Position numbers and translations under genes: made by a program. A DNA stretch of 64,000 nt from Crocinitomicaceae bacterium (lineage in GTDB: Bacteria > Bacteroidota > Bacteroidia > Flavobacteriales_D > Crocinitomicaceae): contig JADJYC010000009.1 of NCBI GenBank assembly GCA_016719925.1, positions 1-64,000 on the forward strand, given 5' to 3'. Shown in pieces: positions 9,795-20,262 of this stretch (position 1 is the stretch's first letter; each line of letters opens with the position of its first letter). The notes beneath the pieces were generated by a model. That model saw nothing but the letters and a program-made list of their open reading frames with translations. It ran no database searches and was not told where the DNA came from.

Positions 9795-10359
9795 AAGCCA
9801 GATTTTTCAATTTTACCCAATTCGGTTCTTTAAAAATAACAATTCCATGTGAATTTCCTTCAGCAACAAAGGAGTATGATTCACCTAGATTTTCAATAAC
9901 ATACCATTCATCAACAATAGGCATATAAAGATTAAACAGATTGATAATTCCATTTTTGAATCTTCTTCTTATATCCGTTTCAGGAATATTGTGACCACCT
10001 TCCTCAACCCTTCTTTTTACTCTGGCAACTGCAGTTTCAGCTGAATCAAGTGCCAGAAAAATTAAGGTCACAAGATAGCCCTCATTTTTTGCACGTTGTA
10101 CCAAATTGGCATGAGTCCTGTTAGAAAGAGTGGTTTCTATCGCAAAGGTATTTTCACCCTTCATTAAATTATCAATCCTATCAAGCATTACCCTTCCTGC
10201 CATAATATTTGCAGCTTCAGGATTTAATGGTGAAATCCCTTTTGCTATTTCATCTGCATTTACAAATTCTTTGCAATCAAATATCTCAGGTAAGATAGTG
10301 AATGAAGCAGTTGTTTTTCCTGCTCCGTTTGGTCCTGATATAATGTATAGATGTTTCAA
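9784..10359 (-). CDS. Zeta-toxin-like P-loop kinase
   Basis: A 191-residue protein with a Walker A motif near the N-terminus (SGPNGAGKTT), then FVNADEIAKGISPLNPEAA and FAIETTLSNR, the substrate-site pattern of the zeta toxin/UDP-N-acetylglucosamine kinase fold. RVKRRVEEGGHNIPETDIRR provides the lid arginines. Zeta toxins phosphorylate UDP-GlcNAc and block wall synthesis; this short chromosomal subgroup is poorly characterised and could have another substrate. It is co-transcribed with the small downstream gene and bracketed by direct repeats. Confidence 0.75.
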   Translation of the reverse strand: MKHLYIISGPNGAGKTTASFTILPEIFDCKEFVNADEIAKGISPLNPEAANIMAGRVMLDRIDNLMKGENTFAIETTLSNRTHANLVQRAKNEGYLVTLIFLALDSAETAVARVKRRVEEGGHNIPETDIRRRFKNGIINLFNLYMPIVDEWYVIENLGESYSFVAEGNSHGIVIFKEPNWVKLKNLAYGN

Positions 10360-10390
10360 TTACCTGTAAAGATACGTAAATGGATTAATT

Positions 10391-10529
10391 TTTCTTTGTG
10401 AACTTTGAGCCTTCTTTGCGCACTTTGTGGTAAAAAAATTAACCACAAAGTCGCTGTCGCTTCACAAAGAAGACTAAAGGATCACAGAGTTTATTAGTTT
10501 AAAGAATTCGTGTATTCGTGGCATAATCA
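10391..10529. repeat. 139-bp direct repeat, copy B (upstream side of the zeta-toxin cassette)
   Basis: Second copy of the repeat at 9443-9581, same orientation, with scattered substitutions and no obvious large gaps. It lies just upstream of the toxin start. The rest of the 10360-10728 gap is AT-rich; a TATCTTTA box (10706-10713) could be the -7 element for the MarR gene, but no -33 match is clear. Confidence 0.75.
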
Positions 10530-10728
10530 CCAAAACATAAGTTCAATTACGTGCAGAAAATGCAATTTTTGTTCATCTGATTCTCTTGTTTAAACATCTA
10601 TAAAAAGGGAAAAGAATTGAGCAACAATCAAATATGCAGACACTTTAACCGATTAAACAAAATAATTTTCACAAACTATGCGTGCATAATATAAATTATA
10701 TATATCTTTAGAGTCAAGCTTTTTTGAA

Positions 10729-11178
10729 ATGAATAAAGAACAACTCTTTGAATTCCACGTGCGGAATAACTGGTTTAAAATTTCCCGTTATTACAATCAG
10801 GTGGCCGCAAAATATAAAATGACTTTCTCCTGGGGGTTTATTTTAATTAATGTGGAAAAGGAAGGAACACCAAGTACCTCTTTGGGACCCAAGATGGGAA
10901 TGGAACCCACCAGTTTGTCGCGTACGTTAAAAAGTATGGAAGACAAAGGCCTCATTTACCGTGTTACAGATAAAATTGACAAACGTAAATCACTTGTTTT
11001 TTTGACAGAAGAGGGAATTGAAAAAAGAAAAATTGCCAAACAGGTTGTTCTGGATTTTAATCAGAAATTATATGACCGGATTCCAAAATCGAAAGTAGCT
11101 GCATTTTTTGATGTCAGCTTCAAGATTGACGAATTACTGAATGAATTATTAGGAGAGAATAAAGAAAATCAGAAATGA
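10729..11178 (+). CDS. MarR-family transcriptional regulator of the beta-oxidation genes
   Basis: A 149-residue protein with a winged helix-turn-helix: GMEPTSLSRTLKSMEDKGLI is the recognition region and VTDKIDKRKSLVFLTEEG the wing, flanked by N- and C-terminal dimerisation helices. Its last codons overlap the FadN-like start (ATGA at 11175-11178), so it is cotranscribed with the fatty-acid oxidation genes. By analogy with other MarR or FadR regulators it probably senses an acyl-CoA or fatty acid and represses its own operon. The ligand is an inference. Confidence 0.88.
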   Translation: MNKEQLFEFHVRNNWFKISRYYNQVAAKYKMTFSWGFILINVEKEGTPSTSLGPKMGMEPTSLSRTLKSMEDKGLIYRVTDKIDKRKSLVFLTEEGIEKRKIAKQVVLDFNQKLYDRIPKSKVAAFFDVSFKIDELLNELLGENKENQK

Positions 11179-13577
11179 ACAGAAAAATAAAAAAAGTAGC
11201 CGTGCTTGGTTCAGGTGTTATGGGATCATCCATTGCCTGTCACTTTGCAAACATCGGATGTGAAGTTCTTTTGCTGGACATGGTTCCCAGAGAACTGAAT
11301 GACAAAGAAAAAGCAGCTGGATTAACGCTGGAAAATAAAGCTGTGCGCAACAGACTGGTAAATGATTTTCTGACCAATTGTATTAAATCAAAACCGGCTC
11401 CGCTTTATTCAAATGTCTTTGCAAAAAGAATTTCTACCGGAAATTTTGATGACGATTTTGAAAAAATTTCAGCGTATGACTGGGTGATTGAAGTGGTGGT
11501 TGAAAGATTGGACATCAAACAAATCATCTTAGAAAAAGCAGATAAGTTCAGAAAACCAGGAACACTCATTTCTTCAAATACTTCTGGTATTCCCATTCAC
11601 ATGATGCTGCAGGGAAGAAGTGAAGATTTTCAAAAACATTTCTGCGGAACACGCTTTTTTAATCCGCCAAGATATTTGAGATTGCTGGAAATTATTCCAA
11701 CTCCAAAAACAGATCAATCAGTGATTGATTTTCTGATGCATTACGGCGCACGTTTTTTAGGAAAGAAAACTGTATTGTGTAAAGACACTCCGGCATTTAT
11801 TGCAAACAGAGTAGGGGTCTATTCAATCATGTCTCTTTTCCATGTGGTGGAAGAAATGGATATGACCATTGATGAAGTGGATAAACTCACCGGTCCGGTT
11901 TTGGGTCGTCCAAAATCAGCAACTTTCAGAACCTGTGATGTGGTTGGTTTGGATACATTGGTACACGTGGCAAACGGCCTTGCTGCCAACTGCCCGAACG
12001 ATGAAGAAAAAGATCAGTTTAAACTTCCGTCTTACATTTCCAAGATGGTTGAAAATAAATGGCTGGGTTCAAAAACCAAACAAGGATTTTATAAAAAAGT
12101 GGCTAAAGGATCAGACAGTGAAATTCTTTCTTTGAATTTAAAGACACTTGAATACGAACCAAAAAAGAAATCTGATTTTCCAGTTCTTACACAAACAAAA
12201 TCGGTTGATGATTTGGCAACAAGAACAAAAATGTTGCTGGGTGCGCAGGACAAAGCCGGACAATTTTTCAGAAAATTATTTTCTGGATTGTTCTCCTATG
12301 TTTCTTATCGCATTCCTGAAATCACCGATGACATTTATAAAATTGACGATGCTTTAAAAGCCGGATTCGGCTGGGAACTTGGTCCGTTTGAAACCTGGGA
12401 TATTCTGGGTGTGGAGAAAGGAATAGAGATGATGAAGGCGCACGGAAAAACTCCGGCAGAATGGGTGACAAAAATGGTTGCTGCCGGAAACAAATCGTTC
12501 TTCAAAATTGAAAACGGTACGCGTAAATTTTATGATATCACAAGCGGAACTTACAAAGCAATTCCGGGAACAGAAGATTTGATTTTCTTAGACAATATCA
12601 GAGAAAGCAATACCGTTTGGAAAAATGCAGATTGTCACATTATTCATTTGGGAGACGGAATTCTCAACGTAGAATTTCACACTAAAATGAATACAATTGG
12701 CGGTGGAGTTTTACAGGGAATCAATAAAGCCATTGATCTGGCAGAAACAGAATATAAAGGAGTGGTCATTTCAAATACCGGACAAAATTTTTCAGCCGGG
12801 GCAAATGTTGGTTTGATTTTTATGATGGCTGCTGATCAGGAATACGATGAATTAAATTTTGCCATCAAACAATTTCAGGATACGATGATGCGTGTGCGTT
12901 ATTCAGCTTGTCCGGTAATTGTAGCGCCTCACAACATGGCACTGGGTGGTGGTTGTGAAATGTCGATGCATGCAGATAAAGTAATTGCTCATGCAGAATT
13001 GTACATGGGATTGGTTGAATTTGGTGTAGGATTAATTCCGGGTGGCGGAGGAACAAAAGAATTTGCAAAACGACTTTCTGATTCGATGCGTCCGGGTGAT
13101 GTTCGCATCAACCGTTTCCGAGATGCATTCCTGACCATTGGTCAGGCAAAAGTTTCCATGTCTGCAGAAGAAGCTTTTGATTTAGGTTATTTAAGAAGAG
13201 GCATAGATGAAATTGTCATTGACAGAGATTATCAGCTGACACGTGCAAAAGAGGCGTGCCTTGCATTGTACAACGCGGGTTATACACAACCTGCAAAACC
13301 AAAAAACATTACTGTACTTGGAGCTGAAGGTTTGGGAATTGTTTACGTTGGAGCGGGCTCAATGCGTGAAGGACATTATATCTCAGATCACGATGCTTAC
13401 ATCTCTGAAAAATTGGGTTACGTTTTGGCGGGCGGAGATTTATCAGAAGTAAGCGAAGTGGATGAACAATATCTTTTGGATCTGGAACGCAAAGCATTTT
13501 TGGATTTGTGCACTAAGAAAAAAACGCTGGAACGAATTCAGTCTATCGTAACCAAAGGAAAAATTTTAAGAAACTGA
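11175..13577 (+). CDS. fadN: FadN-like 3-hydroxyacyl-CoA dehydrogenase / enoyl-CoA hydratase
   Basis: An 800-residue fusion. The N-terminal Rossmann domain has VAVLGSGVMGSSIACHFANI for NAD binding and SSNTSGI and HFCGTRFFNPP of 3-hydroxyacyl-CoA dehydrogenases. The C-terminal third is a crotonase domain with NFSAGANVGL and an oxyanion-hole segment MALGGGCEMSMHAD. The order (dehydrogenase first, hydratase last) and length match Bacillus FadN rather than E. coli FadB, which has the reverse order. It catalyses the second and third steps of beta-oxidation in the cytoplasm. Thiolase and acyl-CoA dehydrogenase genes follow immediately. Confidence 0.9.
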   Translation: MNRKIKKVAVLGSGVMGSSIACHFANIGCEVLLLDMVPRELNDKEKAAGLTLENKAVRNRLVNDFLTNCIKSKPAPLYSNVFAKRISTGNFDDDFEKISAYDWVIEVVVERLDIKQIILEKADKFRKPGTLISSNTSGIPIHMMLQGRSEDFQKHFCGTRFFNPPRYLRLLEIIPTPKTDQSVIDFLMHYGARFLGKKTVLCKDTPAFIANRVGVYSIMSLFHVVEEMDMTIDEVDKLTGPVLGRPKSATFRTCDVVGLDTLVHVANGLAANCPNDEEKDQFKLPSYISKMVENKWLGSKTKQGFYKKVAKGSDSEILSLNLKTLEYEPKKKSDFPVLTQTKSVDDLATRTKMLLGAQDKAGQFFRKLFSGLFSYVSYRIPEITDDIYKIDDALKAGFGWELGPFETWDILGVEKGIEMMKAHGKTPAEWVTKMVAAGNKSFFKIENGTRKFYDITSGTYKAIPGTEDLIFLDNIRESNTVWKNADCHIIHLGDGILNVEFHTKMNTIGGGVLQGINKAIDLAETEYKGVVISNTGQNFSAGANVGLIFMMAADQEYDELNFAIKQFQDTMMRVRYSACPVIVAPHNMALGGGCEMSMHADKVIAHAELYMGLVEFGVGLIPGGGGTKEFAKRLSDSMRPGDVRINRFRDAFLTIGQAKVSMSAEEAFDLGYLRRGIDEIVIDRDYQLTRAKEACLALYNAGYTQPAKPKNITVLGAEGLGIVYVGAGSMREGHYISDHDAYISEKLGYVLAGGDLSEVSEVDEQYLLDLERKAFLDLCTKKKTLERIQSIVTKGKILRN

Positions 13578-13580
13578 TTT

Positions 13581-14759
13581 ATGAAAACAGCATACATAGT
13601 AAAAGGATATCGCACCGCAGTTGGTAAAGCAAAAAAAGGCGGGTTCCGTTTTTCACGGCCGGATGATTTGGCTGCAGATGTTATAAAACACCTTGTTGCG
13701 CAAATTCCAAATCTGGATAAAAATCTGATTGATGATGTCATTGTTGGAAATGCAATGCCGGAAGCGGAACAAGGATTAAATATTGCGCGATTAATTTCCA
13801 TCATGGGCCTGGATACAGATAAAGTTCCGGGTATGACGGTGAACAGATATTGTTCATCCGGACTGGAAACAATGGCCATTGCCACTGCAAAAATTCAGGC
13901 CGGAATGGCAAATATAATTATTGCGGGTGGTGCTGAATCTATGTCTGCCATTGAGATGGGAGGATGGAGAGTAGTACCAAATCCAAAAGTTTCAAAAGCA
14001 CATCCTGATTATTATTGGGGAATGGGAACCACTGCTGAAGCTGTGGCAACTCAATACAAAGTTTCGCGTGAAGATCAGGATCAGTTTTCTCTGAACTCAC
14101 ATTTAAAAGCACTTAAAGCACAGGCTGAAGGCAGATTTAATGATGACATCCTTCCAATTAATGTTTCTGAAGTTTATTTGGATTCAAATGGAAAACGCGC
14201 TGAAAAAATCAATGTGGTAAAACAAGATGAAGGTCCGCGTAAAGAAACAACCTATGAAGCACTGGCAAGTTTGAAACCGGTGTTTGATGCAAAAGGATCA
14301 GTCACTGCAGGTAACTCATCTCAGATGTCAGACGGTGCAGCTTTTTTGATGATCATGTCTGAAGAAATGGTGAAGCAATTAAATGTGCAGCCAATTGCCA
14401 GATTACTTTCTTATAAAGTTGTGGGAGTAGAACCAAGAATTATGGGAATTGGTCCGGTAGATGCAATTCCGGGCGCAGTAAAAATGGCAGGATTGAAACT
14501 AAATGACATTGATTTGTTTGAACTGAATGAAGCATTTGCTTCACAAAGTTTGGCGGTGATTCGTGAAACAGGAATTAATCCTGAAATAGTAAATGTGAAC
14601 GGCGGAGCAATAGCATTAGGTCACCCGCTTGGATGTACCGGTGCAAAATGATCTGTCCAAGTAATTAACGAATTGAAAAAAAGAAATAAAAAATACGGTG
14701 TAGTAACCATGTGTGTTGGAACAGGACAAGGAGCTGCAGGTGTTATCGAGGTACTATAA
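13581..14759 (+). CDS. fadA: FadA-type acetyl-CoA acyltransferase (thiolase) with an in-frame TGA
   Basis: Three bases after fadN, the 392-codon thiolase starts MKTAYIVKGYRTAVGKAKKG. The nucleophile cysteine is in NRYCSSGLE, the base histidine in GGAIALGHPLG and the second cysteine in CVGTGQGAAG. The reading frame stays open to 14759 except for a TGA at 14649-14651 (GCTGAK-stop-SVQVINELKK), where family members carry an ordinary residue. A TTA-to-TGA substitution would explain it. Unless it is a sequence error, the product lacks the last catalytic cysteine. It removes acetyl-CoA from 3-ketoacyl-CoA. Confidence 0.88.
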
Positions 14760-14761
14760 AA

Positions 14762-15220
14762 ATGAATCAGACAGAAACAAAAATTGAAATAAAGATTATT
14801 GACCCGCGTGATATCCGCGCATTAAGGCTGAAAGTTTTATGGCCGCATAAAGAGACGGTTGAGAATTGTTCTTTGCCTTCAGATACAGAACCGGGAGCAT
14901 TTCATGTTGGTGCAATGCAAAACGGAAAAGTAGTTGGAACATCTTCTTTTTTAGTGGAGGTAAATCCTAAATTTGAAGAGAAAAATCAGTATCGTCTGCG
15001 CGCCATGGCAACTGATCCGGATATACAGGGAACAGGAACCGGCGCTGCAATTGTAGCAAGAGGAATTAAAGAATTAAGAGAGCGCGGAGTAAAATTAGTG
15101 TGGTGTGATGCGCGTTTAAAGGCGTGTGGATTTTATGAGAAATTGAATTTTAAAGTGCTGGGAGATATTTATGAAGTGCCGGTTATCGGGCCGCATAAGT
15201 TGATGTACTTTGAACTTTGA
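14762..15220 (+). CDS. GNAT family N-acetyltransferase
   Basis: About 152 residues from the ATG at 14762 (MNQTETKIEIKIIDPRDIRA), two bases after the thiolase stop; an in-frame GTG or ATG further upstream would overlap the thiolase and is not preferred. The acetyl-CoA loop is in MATDPDIQGTGTGAAIVARG (QGTGTG replacing the usual RGxGxG), followed by LVWCDARLKACGFYEKLNF. Substrate unknown. Its place inside the beta-oxidation cluster suggests cotranscription, not necessarily a role in the pathway. Confidence 0.8.
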   Translation: MNQTETKIEIKIIDPRDIRALRLKVLWPHKETVENCSLPSDTEPGAFHVGAMQNGKVVGTSSFLVEVNPKFEEKNQYRLRAMATDPDIQGTGTGAAIVARGIKELRERGVKLVWCDARLKACGFYEKLNFKVLGDIYEVPVIGPHKLMYFEL

Positions 15221-15221
15221 G

Positions 15222-15364
15222 GGCTAAGGACTAAGGGCAGAGGACAAAGGACAAAGGGATTGTTTTAGGAAATAATAGGAAATAAAATTAAAAAAAATAT
15301 AAATAAAAAGGAGTGGATAAAGTATTAAGAGCGTCAGCCCTTAGCCCTCTGTCCTTAGCCCTTT
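15222..15364. repeat. Inverted pair of TCCTTAGCCCT-type repeats between GNAT and acyl-CoA dehydrogenase
   Basis: The left arm (gggctaaggactaagggcag, from 15222) and the right arm (agcccttagccctctgtcct, from 15338) are roughly complementary and separated by an AT-rich centre. The transcript could fold into a long hairpin between the two genes. The arms belong to the dispersed family also seen at 9341 and 17413. Confidence 0.55.
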
Positions 15365-15381
15365 GACCTAACAAAAAATAT

Positions 15382-17183
15382 ATGAACAAAAAACCAATTA
15401 AAGGCGGAGAATTCATCATTCGTGAAACAAACTGCAACGACATTTATACTCCGGAAGATTATAACGAAGAGCAAAAAATGATTGCTCAGATGTGTCTTGA
15501 TTTTGTAAAGACTGAAGTGTATCCGCATTTGGATAAAATCGATCACCAGGAACCTGGTTTGATGGAAAAACTATTGGACAAGGCAGGTGAACTTGGTATG
15601 CTTGGAATGTCTGTTCCTGCTGAGTATGGCGGAATGGGAGTAGATTTTCCAACATCACTTTTGGGAACTGAATATACCGGCCGGGGACATTCTTTTCTGT
15701 AGCGTATGGTGCGCATACCGGAATTGGAACCTTACCGATTTTGTATTATGGAAATGATGCGCAAAAACAAAAATACATTCCAAAACTGGCAACCGGTGAA
15801 TGGAAAGCAGCTTATTGTCTGACTGAACCTAGTTCAGGTTCAGATGCTAATTCCGGAAAAACAAAAGCAGTACTTTCTGCTGATGGAAAACACTACACAT
15901 TGAATGGACAAAAGATGTGGATCACCAACGGTGGTTTTGCAAACTTGTTTACTGTTTTTGCTAAAATTGAAGGAGACGAAAATCTGACTGGGTTTATTGT
16001 TGAAGCAAATTCAGAAGGCATCTCTTTGAATGCTGAAGAGAAAAAAATGGGTATCAAAGGATCATCTACCCGTCAGGTATTTTTCAATAATGTAAAAGTT
16101 CCGACTGAAAATTTATTGGGAGAAAGAAATCAGGGATTCAAAATTGCATTGAACATTCTGAACATTGGCAGAATAAAACTTGCTGCAGGTGTAATGGGTG
16201 GTTCCAAAGCGGTTATCAATCACGCAATTAAATATGCCAATGAGCGTGAACAATTTGGAAGACCAATTTCAAAATACGGAGCAATCCGTCACAAAATTGC
16301 TGAAGGCGTAATCAGAACATTTGCAGTTGAATCTGCAACGTATCGCGCAGCGGCAGATATTGAAGGTGCAATCAACGGATACATGGCTGATGGAATGGAT
16401 AAACAAAAAGCAACGTTGAAAGGAATTGAACAATTTGCTCCGGAATGCGCAATGCTGAAAGTTGTTGGATCTGAAACACTGGATTTTTGTGTGGATGAAG
16501 CTGTGCAGATTTACGGCGGAATGGGTTACTCTGCAGAATCACCGGTTGAAAGAGCTTACAGAGATTCACGTATCAACAGAATATTTGAGGGAACAAATGA
16601 AATCAACCGTTTGCTGACGGTGGATATGATTCTGAAAAAAGCAATGAAAGGAGAATTGGATTTAATGACTCCTGCAATGGCTGTTGCAAATGAACTGATG
16701 AGTATTCCTGATTTTGATGATGCATCCGGAAAATTATTTGATGCTGAGAAAAAATACATCCGTAATTTCAAAAAAGCCAGGTTAATGGTTGCAGGAACTG
16801 CAGTACAAAAATTAATGATGGAACTCAGCAAACAGCAGGAAATTCTGATGAATATTGCTGATATTATCAATGAAATTTACGTTGCTGAATCCTTGTTGCT
16901 GCGCGTTGAAAAAATGGTGGAGAAACGTGGAGAGGCAGCTTGTCAGGAATATATTGCAATCGTAAAAACTTACATTTTTGATGCGGCTGACAGAATCAAT
17001 AAATCAGGAAAAGATGCGTTGATGGCTTTTGTAACAGAAGATGAATTACGTATGATGATGATGGGCTTGAAACGCTTCACAAAAGTTGAACCTTACAACA
17101 CAAAAGAGGCGCGCCAGACAATTGCTTTGAAAGTGATCAACAAAGGAGAATGGTGTTTGTCTGATGCGGTGAATTTGGGGTAG
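15382..17183 (+). CDS. fadE: FadE-like acyl-CoA dehydrogenase, one frameshift
   Basis: About 600 residues (MNKKPIKGGEFIIRETNCND...). The frame breaks near 15694 in TTTT; adding one T gives HSFSVAYGAHTGIGTLPILY, the expected family sequence. Visible family features: AAYCLTEPSSGSDAN (FAD/substrate region), QMWITNGG-like MWITNGGFANLF, GMGYSAESPVERAYRD and the catalytic glutamate in RIFEGTNEI. A C-terminal extension of about 150 residues is typical of Bacteroidota and Bacillus FadE. It performs the first, FAD-dependent step of beta-oxidation and needs an electron-transfer flavoprotein encoded elsewhere. Confidence 0.9.
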
Positions 17184-17185
17184 GG

Positions 17186-17475
17186 TTGGAAGATTGAAGT
17201 ACGAGGTTTGAAGTACGAAGTTAGAAGTGCATTACACGGAGACTGAGCGGAGCCGCAGCAGAAGTTTGAAGTACGAAGTTTGAAGTACGAGGTTTTGGAG
17301 TTACAAAGTTAGAAGTGCTTTACACGGAGACTGAGCGTAGTCGAAGTCGAAGGTAGAAGTACGAAGTTTGAAAAGTTAGTGTAGAATTTTTTACGTGAGT
17401 ATTAATTCACATTGTCCTCTGTCCTCTGCCCTTTGTCCTTAGCCCTTTGTCCTTAGCCCTTAGCCCTTTGTCCTT
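17186..17475. repeat. Intergenic repeat cluster (GAAGTACGAAG and GGAGACTGAGCG families)
   Basis: This gene-free stretch contains at least six gaagtacga(a/g)g units and two copies of a longer block (agttagaagtgc.ttacacggagactgagcg, around 17208-17240 and 17305-17335). It ends in a run of tgtccttagccctttgtcct type repeats (17413-17475). The first two families recur at 48146-48507. No ORF or RNA gene is supported. Confidence 0.7.
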
Positions 17476-20226
17476 CATTCAATCAACACAAACGCCGCCC
17501 AAAAATACGGATCATACTTTGCACTCATTTCTTTCTGCGTATCTGAAAACGCATTTCGGATATCTTTTTGTACTATCAGTTTGGAATAAAATAAAATCAT
17601 GAATTCTGAAGTTTCCTGATCAGGGACCTGCCATAAACTCATGATCAGAAATTTTACGCCGGCCATTTTGAATGCGCGTTGTAAACCATATACACCTTCA
17701 TTTCCTTTTATATCACCCAAACCAGTTTCACAGGCTGATAAAACAACCAGATCGGCATTGCGCAGATTTAAAGTTGTTACTTCCTGTGCTGTTAAAACAC
17801 CGTCTTCACCTTCTGCATAAATATCCCTGTTCCACATATCATTTGCACCGGCAAGTGCAATTCCTGAACGCATCAGCGGATTTTTATTGCTTACTATATT
17901 CCAGATTCCATAACTGGTTCCGCCGCCTCTGGAAATCAAGTTCTTCTGTGCTTTCTTCTTTGTAGGTTTCTTTCTGAATCAGTTCCGGATCAGGATAAAA
18001 AATCCGTGTGTTGCAATGTGTAAAAAATTACTTTGTGAGGTATGCTGTTTAAAATTTTCTTCGCTTGCATTTTCCTGACTGTAGTAATTGACTGTTATCT
18101 GATTTTTCAGCATGGAGTGAATGGAGTCTATTTCTGCCAATGAACCGGGAAGGTAATTCCAGATAACCTGTTTCGTTTTTTCAGTACTGTATTTTACTCC
18201 GCCGAATAAGGAAAGATTTACGTTTGCCGGGAATTCTGATCTCGCATCATCTGTGATTTGTGCTGTACTGCTCACCTGTATCAGGTTGTAACGGTTGCAC
18301 AGGTATTGGTTGTTTTCATTTCTCAGCGCCGCAAAAGAAATTTTATGAAATAAACCGGTTGGAGAAAAATAAATGGTTTTAAAATCTGACAATTCATTTT
18401 CAAGTGGTGCCCAGATCAGTTTGTATAAATTGGAGTCAGGTGCTTGTGTGGTACCATAAATTTCTTTTACATAATTCAGATTGTTTGCCTGATTGGTTTT
18501 CAGAATAGTTCCAAGCTCTGAAGATGTGCACAGGTCAATCATTTCAGGCACCTGACAAAGCGGTGTGATAACGAGTGCCGCGTAACGCATGGGTGAATTT
18601 GTATTTCCAATTTCTGAAGGAAAGCTGATAAATTCTATTGCTGCTTCATCTGAACTTAATTTATCCTGTACATCTTTCCAGTTGATTTGCTGATACATTT
18701 TGAATTCACTGAAAGCCATCGAATTTCGGATCAGTTCTTTTTCAATTTCATTGGCACGTGATTCAGAATTTTTGGTTTCCAATCCAGCCGCATAACCTTG
18801 AGAAATTTCTGTTTTAAGCTGAATCCATTGTGTGTACTTCTCAATCAGTTCATTATTCCCGCTTTGCATAATGGCATCACGCATGGCAGTTGTTGATTTG
18901 AGCAAAAGACCTTTTAGTTTAAGCGTGTTATTATAGGCTGTTTCAGTAATAGAAGGATTTGAACTTTTTCTGACATCCGCAAATGAATACAGATTCATAA
19001 AATCCTGCGACATGGTATTCAGATAAAATTCTTTTTTCTGTTCAGGAAGAATTTCAAAATTGACGTTGACATCATACAAACGCATGGAAATTATTTCCAG
19101 TAATTCTTTTTCGGCAAGATCATATTCGCCCTGCAAAAAATGTGTGTAAAAAAGACCTTCCAGTGAATTTCTTTTCTCGAGAATGGAACCGGTCAACACG
19201 CTGATGTGATAACTCTGATTAAACTGTTCAATTGCTTTTTTGTATTTGCCCTGCGTTCTGTATAAAATTCCAAGGTTAGTATAGGTGCTTGCTATTCCAC
19301 GCTGATCAGCAATTTCTGTATAAAGTTCAAGGCTTTTTTTCAAAATACTCTTTAGCACCTTTAATGTCTCCGCTGATTAAATTGATATTACCAAGTTGAA
19401 TCAGTGTATGAGCTATTCCTTGTTTATCTTCCAGTTGTATTTTAATAGCCAGACTCTGGTTAAAATAATTCAGAGCTTTATCCATATCTCCCAAATAAAG
19501 CTGTATTGTTCCGAGGTTATTGAGCAAACCCGGAACACCGTGTGTGAAGCCGGACAATTGGAAATATTTGTACGCCTCTTTAAATTCGTCAATGGCACTC
19601 AGGTAGTCACCATGTTCCATGTAAATTGTTCCTATACTCTGATGGGATGCACCTATGCCCAGTTTATTATCAATATTTTTTCTAATGAGTAACGCTTTAG
19701 TATGATAGTCCAGTGCTTTAGCTGACTCACCCTGAATCAGAAAAATTCCGCCGATATTATCTAACGCATTTGCATAACCAATCTGGTCATCAATTTCTTT
19801 ATAAACTTCAGCACACTGCTCATAATAATAAATGCACTTATCATAATCTGATTTCACACCATATTGCCAGCCTATGTAATAAACCGCACCAGCCAAGGCT
19901 TGCAGCAGCTGAAACCTGACAGTATCTGTCTGAGGTAATTTTAATTTTTCTGTAGTATAATCATAAACCCATTGATTGTATTTTGGCCAGACATTTTCAT
20001 CCCAGCATAATTTTACAATCAGATTTACGGCATAAATTTTTTCTGCATCAGTAGTTGCAGCGTGGTATGTATTCAGGTTGGTATCTATCAGTTGCTGATA
20101 TTCCGGTGAGATATTTTCATATACCAAAGAGTCAACCAGGTAATAATTTTTGTCTGCAAATTTTTGTGCCTGCAACTGATGTGCAATGAGAATGAAAAGT
20201 ATGACAACAGAAAGACGCATACCCAA
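17475..20226 (-). CDS. TPR-CHAT protein (caspase-like), two frameshifts
   Basis: About 917 residues after restoring two homopolymer changes: one A too many near 19341-19348 and one T too few near 17995. It begins MGMRLSVVILFILIAHQLQAQ, a signal peptide, so it is exported. Residues about 120-380 are TPR repeats (YANALDNIGGIFLIQGESAK, LLNNLGTIQLYLGDMDKALN), then a helical linker and a CHAT domain with the His-Cys dyad in HIATHGFF and LSACETGLG. CHAT proteases are cysteine peptidases of clan CD. In Bacteroidota many are single exported proteins of unknown role. No defence-type partner is adjacent. Confidence 0.85.
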
Positions 20227-20262
20227 AAATACAGTTTTATATCAGACAGAATATGATAAAGA

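Noticed and set aside
17186..17475. Possible small RNA gene in the repeat-rich spacer
   Set aside because: Only repeat units are visible; no promoter plus terminator combination defines a transcript.
17475..20226. CHAT gene as part of a defence island
   Set aside because: The neighbours are an ABM protein, a SAM hydrolase and fatty-acid genes. The protein is exported and there is no gasdermin, CRISPR or NTPase partner.
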